This document shows, one piece after another, positions 1 through 8,346 of a stretch of DNA of 41,711 nt. The translations under genes were made by a program, and so were the position numbers. The DNA comes from Phycisphaerae bacterium (GTDB taxonomy: Bacteria; Planctomycetota; Phycisphaerae; Sedimentisphaerales; Anaerohalosphaeraceae). The notes beneath the pieces are model-generated. The model was given only the letters and a program-made list of their open reading frames with translations. It was not told the DNA's origin and searched no databases. Positions within the stretch are counted from its first letter, which is position 1. Each line of letters begins with the position of its first letter. The DNA lies in the NCBI GenBank assembly GCA_014859965.1, contig JACZKQ010000062.1, positions 1-41,711 on the forward strand, written 5' to 3'.

Positions 1-659
1 TATTTATCGAGGACTGTGCGCTTATCGGCCTCGGTTCGGATTTTCTGATAGCGCCACACGTTAGAGGGTGAGAATCCGAAGGCGGTGACGCAGGTCATCT
101 GTTCGGGCAGGTCGAAATCGTAGACTTCTACTTCCAGGGACACCGTCCAGGCAATATCGCTGTTGCTGAGTACGATGCTTCCGCGGTATATGCCTGCGGC
201 GGCATTCCTGGGGACTTTGACGCGCACCCAGAGCGGCTGATTGCGTTTGGGCTCTGCGGAGATCGTATTCTGAACAAGCGGCGGCAGTGGGTCGGGCCAC
301 TCGCCCAGTTCGCAGGTCTTGTCGGTCGCAACAGTCGTCGTTACGTACCGGACCCGCAGAATTTCGATATTCTCGGCGTCGATGGTTGCGGTTCCCGGTC
401 CGCTGAGACTTCCGGCCTTGACCCGAAGCGGGCTGATCTTCTGATGTGGATAGATGATTAACTGGGCCGCCTCGGCTTCGTTGCGGGCGGCGGCGATCCG
501 GATGGCTTCGGCCTGCTGGGCAGGCAATTCATCCGCAGGTCGCACTTTGGAGGCCGAAGAGCACCACCACAAGGCCGCTGTGCGGTCATTCGAGAGTGTC
601 CCGCTGCCATAAGCCGCAGTTTGACAGATTACCACTATTGCGCAAAACAGTATCCGCAT
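1..659 (-). CDS. DUF4091-type secreted protein, N-terminal part (runs off left edge)
   Basis: An open frame reads leftwards from an ATG at 659 to the window edge with no stop (219 codons seen). The first 20 residues (MRILFCAIVVICQTAAYGSG) look like a signal peptide, so the product is probably exported. Segments such as ARNEAEAAQLII (about residues 69-80), GEWPDPLPPL and NQPLWVRVKVP resemble the N-terminal beta-sandwich of proteins carrying DUF4091 (glycoside-hydrolase-like proteins common in Planctomycetota and Bacteroidota). The C-terminal barrel that would settle the family lies outside the window. Substrate unknown. It is divergent from the SYLF lipoprotein gene. Confidence is high that this is coding and moderate for the family. 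Confidence 0.75.
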   Translation of the reverse strand, partial: MRILFCAIVVICQTAAYGSGTLSNDRTAALWWCSSASKVRPADELPAQQAEAIRIAAARNEAEAAQLIIYPHQKISPLRVKAGSLSGPGTATIDAENIEILRVRYVTTTVATDKTCELGEWPDPLPPLVQNTISAEPKRNQPLWVRVKVPRNAAAGIYRGSIVLSNSDIAWTVSLEVEVYDFDLPEQMTCVTAFGFSPSNVWRYQKIRTEADKRTVLDK

Positions 660-818
660 AAGAATCTCCAAAAAGGATGTCTGGGCAATGATATCACAAG
701 CCGGGTCGGGTTTCAAGCGCCCAGAAGTGTCGCGTATTGTTTAAGTCACAGGTGCATTTGGGCGAATAACAGGCCATGGGGTTGAACAAAACATTGTCTC
801 AAATGAAAGGCTGTGGCT

Positions 819-1364
819 ATGAAGAAACTATCCATCATTCTGCTGTTGGCGACCGTTATTGTAGGCGGTTGCCGTACTGCGCCGAGAAGTGAAGGCAGGA
901 GGGCCGAACTCGACGCCGGCGTCACCGAAGCCATCTCGGTCTTCAAGACCAGGACTCCCGGTATTGAATTGTACTTTAATGAATCCGTCGGCTATGCCGT
1001 TCTGCCAAGAATCACCAAGGGCGCGTTCTGGGTCGGCGGCGCCTTCGGAAGAGGCCAGGTGTACAGGGCCGAGGACATGATCGGCTACTGCAGCATGACG
1101 CAGGGAACCCTGGGCTTCTCATTCGGCGGGCAGTTCTTCCGCGAAATCATTTTCTTCCAGAACGAAGAAGCGCTGCAGAGGTTTAAGAACGACTTCGTGT
1201 TTACCGCTGAAGCCTCGGCGGTTGCCGCACGAGAGGGCGTCATTACGAAAACCAACTACAGGAATGGCATGGCGGTTTTCATCCTTACGGATGCAGGGCT
1301 GATGGTTGATGCATCCGTGGGCGGCCAGAAGTTCAACTTCGTGCCGGTCGAATCGGTTCGGTAG
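819..1364 (+). CDS. SYLF/Ysc84-domain lipoprotein
   Basis: 181 residues. The ATG at 819 is preferred over an in-frame GTG at 813 because AAAGG (806-810) sits 8 nt upstream of it. The N-terminus is a lipoprotein signal ending in a VGGC lipobox with Cys18, so the mature protein is probably lipid-anchored in the envelope. The rest matches the SYLF (Ysc84 actin-binding-like) domain seen in many bacterial lipoproteins: ELYFNESVGYAVLPRITKG, a glycine-rich FSFGGQFFREIIFFQNEEAL stretch, and a C-terminal LMVDASVGGQKFNFVP. SYLF domains bind phosphoinositides in eukaryotes; the bacterial role is not well defined. It is a single gene, separated from the efflux operon downstream by a hairpin. Confidence 0.82.
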   Translation: MKKLSIILLLATVIVGGCRTAPRSEGRRAELDAGVTEAISVFKTRTPGIELYFNESVGYAVLPRITKGAFWVGGAFGRGQVYRAEDMIGYCSMTQGTLGFSFGGQFFREIIFFQNEEALQRFKNDFVFTAEASAVAAREGVITKTNYRNGMAVFILTDAGLMVDASVGGQKFNFVPVESVR

Positions 1365-1425
1365 TCAGCATTTTCTGGTCTGAAGGTGGATACTCTTCCT
1401 TTCCGGGGAGAAAAGGAGAGGCTGG

Positions 1426-1449
1426 GCCCTCGCTTATCGCGAGGGCTTT
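1426..1449 (+). terminator. Possible terminator of the SYLF gene
   Basis: Perfect 8-bp stem GCCCTCGC (1426-1433) / GCGAGGGC (1439-1446) with loop TTATC, followed only by TTTG. The stem is good but the U tract is short, so this is a likely RNA hairpin and a possible weak terminator. The rest of 1365-1602 shows no gene. Confidence 0.4.
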
Positions 1450-1602
1450 GCCTCCACCTACGTGGGCATGTATTCGGCTCGCCACGCGCATCTGCTGAAG
1501 CAAGCAACGCGTCTTCTTTGGCCGATCAGGCTATCTTGTAAAACTGTCACGCCGCTCGCAGGATCTTGTCGATTAGTATCATGTGAAATCTCATTATTTG
1601 AC

Positions 1603-1630
1603 TTGACAAAAACCCAACGTTTGTTTTAAA
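1603..1630 (+). promoter_or_regulatory. Sigma-70 type promoter of the efflux operon
   Basis: A perfect -35 TTGACA (1603-1608) is followed after 16 bp by TTTAAA (1625-1630), just upstream of the regulator gene at 1656. The -10 is weak, and it overlaps an inverted repeat, consistent with a repressed promoter. Confidence 0.5.
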
Positions 1631-1646
1631 CTGGCGTATTAAACGT
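1617..1646. promoter_or_regulatory. Candidate TetR-family operator
   Basis: Inverted repeat with arms ACGTTT (1617-1622) and AAACGT (1641-1646), spanning 30 bp across the predicted -10 and start site. Position and symmetry fit autoregulation by the TetR-family gene immediately downstream. The arms are only 6 bp, so this rests largely on position. Confidence 0.35.
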
Positions 1647-1655
1647 AGAATTGCA

Positions 1656-2333
1656 ATGGATGTTGGGGCAGAGTTTATGGCGGCAAACAAGCATATAGCT
1701 GACTTGGACGTCCAAAACGTACTGGTGCGAGACCGGCTGTTGGATGCGGCGGAGAAGCTCTTCTGTGAGAAAGGCTTCGACCGAACCAGCGTTCGCGACC
1801 TGACGCAGGAGGCAAAATGCAATATTGCAGCGGTGAACTACCATTTTGGGGGCAAGAACAAGTTGTACATTCAGATGTTTCACCGCCAAATGCGGCGGAT
1901 GATGCATCGGTACCGGGAGGCGGTTGGGCAGATTCTGGAGATGCCTGATGCTTCGCTGGAAGATTTGCTGAGGGCCGTGGTAAGCCAGCCGCTTCACCAT
2001 GTCGAGAGCAACGACCCCAGCGGCATGGTGATGAAGCTGCTGGTTCGGGAGGTGCTGAACCGGCAGGTTGCCAGGGAAGAGGTATTCGGTGAAGTGGAGG
2101 ATGAGTTTTTTGCGCTGTTTGCCGAGGCGTTTCGGAGGTTCTGTCCGAATCTCAGCTTGCGCCGGGCGCAACTGCTTTTCTTCAGTCTCGACGCACTGGT
2201 GGTGCATCCTATGCTTTTTTATGATTTCTATCAGGACGTTGTGCCTGCGCTGAGCGTCGAGGATGTGATCGAGCACATTGTGGTCTTTGCGGCGGCGGGT
2301 ATTCGTGCGCATGCGCAAGGAGCCGGACAATGA
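1656..2333 (+). CDS. TetR/AcrR-family transcriptional regulator (CecR-like)
   Basis: 225 residues, typical for the family. The DNA-binding helix-turn-helix lies at about residues 26-72 (LLDAAEKLFCEKGFDRTSV followed by an AAVNYHFGGKNKLY recognition/turn segment). The AAVNYHFGGK form is characteristic of CecR (YbiH)-like regulators, which in E. coli control transport genes. The C-terminal helical domain would bind an unknown ligand. It is the first gene of the efflux operon and its TGA overlaps the ATG of the next gene by 4 bp, so it very likely represses its own operon, possibly through the inverted repeat at 1617-1646. ATG 1656 has no clear Shine-Dalgarno; ATG 1677 (residue 8) is an alternative start. 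Confidence 0.88.
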   Translation: MDVGAEFMAANKHIADLDVQNVLVRDRLLDAAEKLFCEKGFDRTSVRDLTQEAKCNIAAVNYHFGGKNKLYIQMFHRQMRRMMHRYREAVGQILEMPDASLEDLLRAVVSQPLHHVESNDPSGMVMKLLVREVLNRQVAREEVFGEVEDEFFALFAEAFRRFCPNLSLRRAQLLFFSLDALVVHPMLFYDFYQDVVPALSVEDVIEHIVVFAAAGIRAHAQGAGQ

Positions 2334-3793
2334 GAAGGACGTCGGCGGTCGTCTGGATAATTGCAGCGGCTCTCGTGCTTGGGACTTCGGGCTGCATGCT
2401 CGGTCCGGATTATGTACGGCCAGAAACACCGGCTTATGGGACCCAGGCTTACTTTAATTCGCCTGCAGGCTGGGTCGATCCGAACAACCCGGAAGCCATC
2501 GGGCGGTGGTGGCAAGGTTTTGATGATGAGGTGATCAACTCGCTCGTAGACAAGGCGCTGCTCGGTAATTACGACCTCAAAGCAGCGGCGGCAAGGGTCG
2601 CCGAATCGGAAGCGATCCTCGGGCAGGTGCGGGGTGCACGCCTTCCGGAAGTATTTTATGCGGGTGACCGGACGCGATCTAAAAACACGATATTTTTCCT
2701 TGGAGAACCATTCACTACGTATACAACTGTATACTCACAAGGATTTTCCATAAATTATATTGCGGACTTGTTTGGGCGCCTCAGGCGAAACGAGCAGGCG
2801 GCGTTCGCCGAGTTGCTGGCGTCAGCAAATTCTCAACAGGCGCTGGTGCATGGTATCGTAGCCCAGGTGGTTCGAACGCGGGTGACGGCGGCAACGCAAC
2901 AGGAACTGTTGGACATTGCCAATGCGAACATCCGGAGTCGGGAACAGACCGTGGAGATTGTGGAGCGGCGTTATAACCAGGGGTTGGTTCCGGCGCTGGA
3001 CGTGTATCTTGCGCGGGAGAACCTGGCGGCCATAAGGTCCGAAGAGCCCGTGATCCGGCGGGCGCTGGCGCAGGCCCGTCACAGTTTAAACGTGCTGATC
3101 GGACAGATTCCGGGTGCGCCTACCCTCTTGCCGGATACGCTGCCGGACACGCCGTCGCTGGGGCCCGTGCCGGTAGGGGTGCCGGCGGCGCTTTTGGACC
3201 GCCGGCCGGACGTGCGTGCGGCGGAGAACCAGCTTACCGCGGCGACCCAACGCGTCGGCGCCAGTATCGCCGCGCTGTTTCCCGATCTGACGTTGAGCGC
3301 CAGTTGGGGGACGACTTCGGACACCTTCCGGGGTCTGGGATTTCTGGATGGTGAGGTATACTCGGCTATTATTGCGCTTGCGGCGCCGGTGTTTCAGGGA
3401 GGCAGGCTGAGGGCGGGCGTGGATGCCGCATGGGCGCGGACGGAGCAGGCCGCCGCCAACTACGCGCAAGTCGTGCTCGGGGCGATGCGCGAGGTTGAGG
3501 ACGCCCTCGTAGACCAGCAGACAACTGCCGAGCGGGTTAAGATATTAGAGGTGCGGCTCGTGGAAGCGGCGCGAGCCGAAGCGTTGGCGCTTGAGCGTTA
3601 TCAGCGCGGTCTGGAGCAGATTCTGATTGTGCTGGACACGGAGCGACGGCGAATTCAGGCGGAAAGCGCACTGGCAATCGCCAAAGGGAATCTGTATGAG
3701 GCGCGGATCAATCTGTATCTGGCTCTTGGAGGGGATTGGCGCATCGAGGCCGAAGCGGCGGCAATAGTGAATGGCGAAGATGAGAAGATTTGA
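2330..3793 (+). CDS. RND efflux outer-membrane factor lipoprotein (NodT/OprM type)
   Basis: 487 residues. A signal peptide ends in a lipobox with Cys22 (GTSGC), followed by the signature MLGPDYVRPETP of NodT/OprM-type outer-membrane channels. Two repeated OEP domains follow; ALLDRRPDVRAAENQLTAAT at the start of the second is characteristic. The protein should form a trimeric outer-membrane barrel with a periplasmic helical tunnel, the exit duct of the pump encoded by the next two genes. The ATG overlaps the stop of the tetR gene (ATGA) and the TGA overlaps the frame of the membrane fusion gene, indicating translational coupling. Exported compound unknown. Confidence 0.92.
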   Translation: MRRTSAVVWIIAAALVLGTSGCMLGPDYVRPETPAYGTQAYFNSPAGWVDPNNPEAIGRWWQGFDDEVINSLVDKALLGNYDLKAAAARVAESEAILGQVRGARLPEVFYAGDRTRSKNTIFFLGEPFTTYTTVYSQGFSINYIADLFGRLRRNEQAAFAELLASANSQQALVHGIVAQVVRTRVTAATQQELLDIANANIRSREQTVEIVERRYNQGLVPALDVYLARENLAAIRSEEPVIRRALAQARHSLNVLIGQIPGAPTLLPDTLPDTPSLGPVPVGVPAALLDRRPDVRAAENQLTAATQRVGASIAALFPDLTLSASWGTTSDTFRGLGFLDGEVYSAIIALAAPVFQGGRLRAGVDAAWARTEQAAANYAQVVLGAMREVEDALVDQQTTAERVKILEVRLVEAARAEALALERYQRGLEQILIVLDTERRRIQAESALAIAKGNLYEARINLYLALGGDWRIEAEAAAIVNGEDEKI

Positions 3794-3825
3794 ACAAACT
3801 GCGGAGACAACCGTTGAAAAACGGG

Positions 3826-5058
3826 ATGACTGATATGCGAAAGTTTCTGAAAATCCACAAACACACGCTCATTCAGTTAGGGCTTGTAATTCTTGTGCTT
3901 GCCGCAGGCGTGGCTGTATTTAAACTGCTTGCGGGTCGGCGTCAGCCGCCCGCGCAGACGGAGCGGCCGCCAACGGCGGCGCTGGTGGAGGCGGTGCGGG
4001 TGCATCCAGAGGATATGGTGATGACGGTGGAAGGGTTTGGGACGGCGCGCGCGCAGCGCAGTGTGCAGTTGGCGTCCCAGGTGAGCGGCAGGATTATCGC
4101 CTCTTCGCCAAATTTCATGGAGGGGGGGTTTTTCGAGGCGGGCGAGGCGCTGATAACGATCGATCCGCGTGATTATGAACATGCGGTGCAGAATGCCCAG
4201 GCGACGGTGGCCCAGGCCGAGTACATGTTACAGCAGGAAGAGGCAGAAGCGAGAGTGGCGCGGCGGGAGTGGGAAGCGCTGCACCCCGGCAGCGATCCGC
4301 CCGCGCCGCTGGTGCTTAGAGAGCCGCAGATCAAGAGTATGCAGGCCCAGTTGCAGGGGGCCAAGGCACAACTTGCGACGGCGAAACTGAATCTGGAGCG
4401 GACGGTGATCTCGCTTCCGTTTAATGGGCGATTAGTCGAGAAGAGCGTAGACGTAGGGCAATATGTTTCACTGGGTCAGACATTGGGCAGTGCGTACGGT
4501 ACGGACGTTATCGAGGTGATGACGCCATTGGAGGATTTCGAGCTGGAATGGTTCGACGCGCCGCTGACTTACCCGGTCAACAACGGCGGTGCCACAGTGC
4601 GGGGACCCGAGGCGGTCGTGATCGCCGACTTTGCCGGCCGGCAGCACCGATGGAAAGGACGCGTCGTTCGGACGCAGGGACGCATCGATCCGACTTCGCG
4701 AACGGTCAATGTGATTGCCGAGGTGGCCGATCCGTTCAGGGAGATGAATGATGATATTCCTTTGACGCCCGGCATGTTTGTGCGGGTTCAGATCGAGGGC
4801 AAGCGGCTGGAGGGAATCATGCGCGTCCCCCGGTATGCCATTCGAAACGAGGATGAAGTGTGGGTGGTCCGCGACGCCCGATTGTATGTGCAGAAGGTTG
4901 AGATACTCAGGGGCGACGCCGACTATGCCTATGTGACATCCGGGCTTCAGGATGGAGACACCGTAGTGACGAGCCCGCTCGATGTGGTGACGAACGGGAT
5001 GGCCATTCGCGTGCAATTGATCGATTCCTCGGAAGCAATAGAGGAGCCGTCTTTGTGA
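3826..5058 (+). CDS. RND efflux periplasmic adaptor (membrane fusion protein)
   Basis: About 410 residues from ATG 3826. Alternatives are ATG 3835, a TTG at 3814 with GGAGA (3803-3807) 6 nt upstream, and a TTG at 3790 overlapping the previous stop; I cannot decide between them. An N-terminal membrane anchor (LIQLGLVILVLAAGVAVFKLL) is followed by a beta-barrel/lipoyl half (GFGTARAQRSVQLASQVSGR), a coiled-coil hairpin (about residues 110-180) and the second lipoyl half (LNLERTVISLPFNGRLVEKS), the order expected of HlyD/AcrA-type adaptors. It links the inner-membrane pump to the outer-membrane factor. Its stop overlaps the GTG start of the pump gene. Confidence 0.9.
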   Translation: MTDMRKFLKIHKHTLIQLGLVILVLAAGVAVFKLLAGRRQPPAQTERPPTAALVEAVRVHPEDMVMTVEGFGTARAQRSVQLASQVSGRIIASSPNFMEGGFFEAGEALITIDPRDYEHAVQNAQATVAQAEYMLQQEEAEARVARREWEALHPGSDPPAPLVLREPQIKSMQAQLQGAKAQLATAKLNLERTVISLPFNGRLVEKSVDVGQYVSLGQTLGSAYGTDVIEVMTPLEDFELEWFDAPLTYPVNNGGATVRGPEAVVIADFAGRQHRWKGRVVRTQGRIDPTSRTVNVIAEVADPFREMNDDIPLTPGMFVRVQIEGKRLEGIMRVPRYAIRNEDEVWVVRDARLYVQKVEILRGDADYAYVTSGLQDGDTVVTSPLDVVTNGMAIRVQLIDSSEAIEEPSL

Positions 5059-8000
5059 GCGAATCGACCGAACAAGACAAAGGGCTATTGGCGTGGTTCG
5101 CGAAGAATCACGTGGCCGCCAACCTGCTTATGATTTTTGTCATTGCCGCGGGGCTGATGACCCTCGTGACGATCAAAGTGGAATTCTTTCCGGAGATGAG
5201 CCTCGACATTATTACCGTAACGGTGCCGTACCGGGGGGCGTCACCGGAGGAGGTGGAACAAGGTGTGACGCTGCGCGTAGAGGAGGCGGTCGCCAGCGTC
5301 GACGGCATCAAACGTATCACGTCCACGTCGGCGGAAGGGGCGAGCATGGTCATCCTTGAGGTAGAGGAATACGCCGTGCCGTCCGATGTCCTGGACGACG
5401 TGAAGGCGGAAGTGGACCGGATCATCACATTCCCGCAGGAGACCGAACGGCCGATCATCAGCGAGATTAAGACACGGTACGAGGTGGTGACGCTGGTGCT
5501 GCACGGGGACGTTTCGGAGCGGACGCTGAAGGAAATGGCCGAGCGGGTAAAGGATGACCTGACGGTGATGGGTAACATCAGCCAGGTTGAGATTGCCGGT
5601 GTTCGGCCGTACGAGATATCGGTGGAGATCTCCGAGGAGACGCTTCGCAAGTATTCGCTGTCGTTCGATCAGGTCAGTCGGGCGATCGCCAACTCCTCGC
5701 TGGATATTCCGGGTGGTTCGATAAAGACGGCCGGCGGGGAGGTGCTGGTCCGCACCCAGGGCCAGATGTATACGGGGCGCCAGTTCGAGAAGATCGTGGT
5801 GCTGACTCGCCAGGACGGCACCAAGGTGCGCCTGGGGGACATCGCCACGGTGATTGACGGTTTTGACGATTCCGAGGTGGCGTCGCGATTCGACGGCGAG
5901 CGGGCGGTGCACGTCAAGGTCTTCCGGGTGGGCGAGCAGGGCGCCCTCGACGTGGCGGACACGGTGCGAAAGTACGTCGAAGAAAACAATGCGACGCTTC
6001 CGGCGGGGCTGTCGATGTCAGTCTGGCAGGACCAATCCACGATTCTGCGCGATCGTATCGATCTCCTGCTGCGAAACGCGCGGGTCGGGCTGATCCTGGT
6101 GTTCTTGTGCCTGACGCTGTTTCTCGATTTGCGCCTGGCGTTCTGGACCACGTTAGGCATTCCAATTTCGTTCCTCGGCGGCTTCGCCTTGATGCCGTTA
6201 TTCGGTGTGTCGCTGAACATGATTTCGCTATTCGCGTTTATCATGGTGCTGGGTATCGTGGTCGATGACGCCATTGTCGTTGGCGAGAATATCTTCGAAT
6301 ACCGGCGACAGGGGATGTCGGCGACGGGGGCCGCCTTGAAGGGGGTTCAGGAAATGGCGGCGCCCGTGACGATGGCGGTGCTGACGACGATTTTTGCATT
6401 TGTGCCGCTGCTCTACATCATGGGAATCATGGGCAAGATCCTTCGGGTCATTCCGATTGTGGTCATTCTGGTGCTGGTCGTGTCGCTGATAGAGGCGCTG
6501 CTGATCCTGCCGGCGCACCTGGCGGGGGTGCGCGTCAGGGCGGAGCGTAAAAGCAGAAATCCGCTGACCGTTGTTCACCGGCTGACGGGGCGGGCCTTCG
6601 ACTGGTTTGTCAATGGTCCGTTCTCGCGGATTGCGATGTTTGCGGTGCGCAATCGCTATGCGACGATGGCCGTAGCGATTACGATATTGCTGTTTACGTT
6701 CGGCCTGCTGCAAGGGGGCTTCATCAAAACGACTTTTATCGATTCGATCGAGGCGGACAACATGGTGGCGACCCTGGAGATGCCCCAGGGAACGCCGCCG
6801 GAGCACACGTTGGCGGTATTGCAGCGGCTGGAGGCTGCGGCGGTCCAGGTGCAAAGTGAAGTGGATGCGCAGCGTTCGGAGAAACCGTCCATCTTTAAAC
6901 ACATGGCCACGACGATCGGTGCGCACCCGGCGACGGAGCAGGGCGGCCCGGTGCAGCAGGTCTCGGTGGGGACGTCTCAGGCGCACCTGGGCGAGGTGAA
7001 CGTGGAGTTGTTGGGAAGCGAAGAGCGTGACGGGCTCAGTTCGGTGGCGATGACCAATCGCTGGCGCGAACTCGTCGGCGAGGTGCCGGGCGTGTCGTCG
7101 CTGACGTTCCTGGCGGAGATTCAGATGACCGGCGACGATATCGATATCGAGTTGTCTCACGATAGATTCGATCAGTTGCTCGCCGCGGCGGAGGACTTGA
7201 AACTGCGGCTGCGGAATTACGAAGGCGTTTCGGACATCGGCGACAATTTTGAACCCGGAAAGGCGGAGGTCAAACTGGCGCTGAAGGATTCCGGACGGAC
7301 GTTAGGGCTGACGCTGGGCGACCTGGCGCGGCAAGTGCGGCAGGGCTTCTATGGCGATGAGGTGCAGCGCATCCAGCGGGGCAAGCACGATATCCGGGTC
7401 ATGGTGCGTTATCCGCAGGACCAGCGGCGGAGCCTGGCCGACATCGAGCGGATGCGAATACGGCTGCCGGACGGCACGGAGATTCCCTTCTCTATGGTGG
7501 CGCAGGTCGATTATGGGCAGGGTTATGCAGCGATTCGCCGGGCCGACCTGAGACGCGTGGTCAATGTCACTGCAAATGTAGACGAGACGGTCGCCAATGC
7601 GGATGAAATTAATGCCAATCTCCAAAAGGAATTGTTGCCCGCCCTGCAATCGCAGTACCCGGAACTGAAGTGGCGGTTCGCGGGGGAACAGCGAGAGCGG
7701 TCCGAATCGTTCGGCGCGCTGAAGACCGCCTTTCCGATCGCACTGCTGGCGATTTTCGGATTGCTGGCGGTTCAGTTCCGCAGTTATATCCAGCCGCTGA
7801 TTGTGATGTCGGCCATCCCTTTCGGCATAGTGGGGGCCGTGCTGGGGCACGTGATTTTGGGCTGGGTGATGGGCACGACCTACAACATCGGGTTTCTGTC
7901 GCTGTTCGGAATCGTGGCCTTGTCTGGGGTGGTGGTCAACGACTCGTTGATCATGATTGATCTGATCAACCATGAACGCCGCGCGGGCATTGCGCTTCAG

Positions 8001-8288
8001 GAGGTCGTGCGGGATTCGGCGACACGGCGTTTTCGTCCGATCATGCTGACGACGATGACGACGTTTTTTGGCTTGGCGCCGATGCTGCTCGAGAAGAGCC
8101 TCCAGGCCCGTTTCCTCGTTCCCATGGCGATCAGCCTGGCGTTCGGCGTGGCGTTTGCCACGATGATCACGCTGCTGCTGGTCCCATCGCTGTACATGAT
8201 TTTGGAAGACGTGCGGAATCTCGCACTGGGTGCTCGCCGTCGCCTCATGGGCGCAGCCGTCCCGGTCGACGAGGGGCACCCTGCTTGA
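5055..8288 (+). CDS. RND-family efflux pump permease
   Basis: 1077 residues, the size expected of AcrB/MdtB-like pumps. It starts at GTG 5055, overlapping the adaptor stop by 4 bp. The N-terminal helix (ANLLMIFVIAAGLMTLVTI) leads to a large periplasmic porter domain, a bundle of membrane helices, a second porter domain and a second bundle. The paired acidic residues of proton translocation are present in helix 4 (IVVDDAIVVGEN, Asp404 and Asp405), and the PIMLTTMTTFFGLAPML segment of the C-terminal half is typical. It uses the proton gradient to export substrates through the adaptor and outer-membrane factor encoded upstream. Substrate class cannot be told from sequence alone. Confidence 0.94.
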   Translation: MSESTEQDKGLLAWFAKNHVAANLLMIFVIAAGLMTLVTIKVEFFPEMSLDIITVTVPYRGASPEEVEQGVTLRVEEAVASVDGIKRITSTSAEGASMVILEVEEYAVPSDVLDDVKAEVDRIITFPQETERPIISEIKTRYEVVTLVLHGDVSERTLKEMAERVKDDLTVMGNISQVEIAGVRPYEISVEISEETLRKYSLSFDQVSRAIANSSLDIPGGSIKTAGGEVLVRTQGQMYTGRQFEKIVVLTRQDGTKVRLGDIATVIDGFDDSEVASRFDGERAVHVKVFRVGEQGALDVADTVRKYVEENNATLPAGLSMSVWQDQSTILRDRIDLLLRNARVGLILVFLCLTLFLDLRLAFWTTLGIPISFLGGFALMPLFGVSLNMISLFAFIMVLGIVVDDAIVVGENIFEYRRQGMSATGAALKGVQEMAAPVTMAVLTTIFAFVPLLYIMGIMGKILRVIPIVVILVLVVSLIEALLILPAHLAGVRVRAERKSRNPLTVVHRLTGRAFDWFVNGPFSRIAMFAVRNRYATMAVAITILLFTFGLLQGGFIKTTFIDSIEADNMVATLEMPQGTPPEHTLAVLQRLEAAAVQVQSEVDAQRSEKPSIFKHMATTIGAHPATEQGGPVQQVSVGTSQAHLGEVNVELLGSEERDGLSSVAMTNRWRELVGEVPGVSSLTFLAEIQMTGDDIDIELSHDRFDQLLAAAEDLKLRLRNYEGVSDIGDNFEPGKAEVKLALKDSGRTLGLTLGDLARQVRQGFYGDEVQRIQRGKHDIRVMVRYPQDQRRSLADIERMRIRLPDGTEIPFSMVAQVDYGQGYAAIRRADLRRVVNVTANVDETVANADEINANLQKELLPALQSQYPELKWRFAGEQRERSESFGALKTAFPIALLAIFGLLAVQFRSYIQPLIVMSAIPFGIVGAVLGHVILGWVMGTTYNIGFLSLFGIVALSGVVVNDSLIMIDLINHERRAGIALQEVVRDSATRRFRPIMLTTMTTFFGLAPMLLEKSLQARFLVPMAISLAFGVAFATMITLLLVPSLYMILEDVRNLALGARRRLMGAAVPVDEGHPA

Positions 8289-8322
8289 ATAATATGACTC
8301 GGAGACACGCCGTCTCTGCATG

Positions 8323-8346
8323 AGTTGCCGGCGTCGGCGACTTTTC
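8323..8346 (+). terminator. Terminator of the efflux operon
   Basis: Stem AGTTGCCG (8323-8330) / CGGCGACT (8335-8342), one G-U wobble, loop GCGT, followed by TTTC. It lies 35 nt after the pump stop and touches the end of the convergent transporter gene, so it may act in both directions. Confidence 0.5.
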
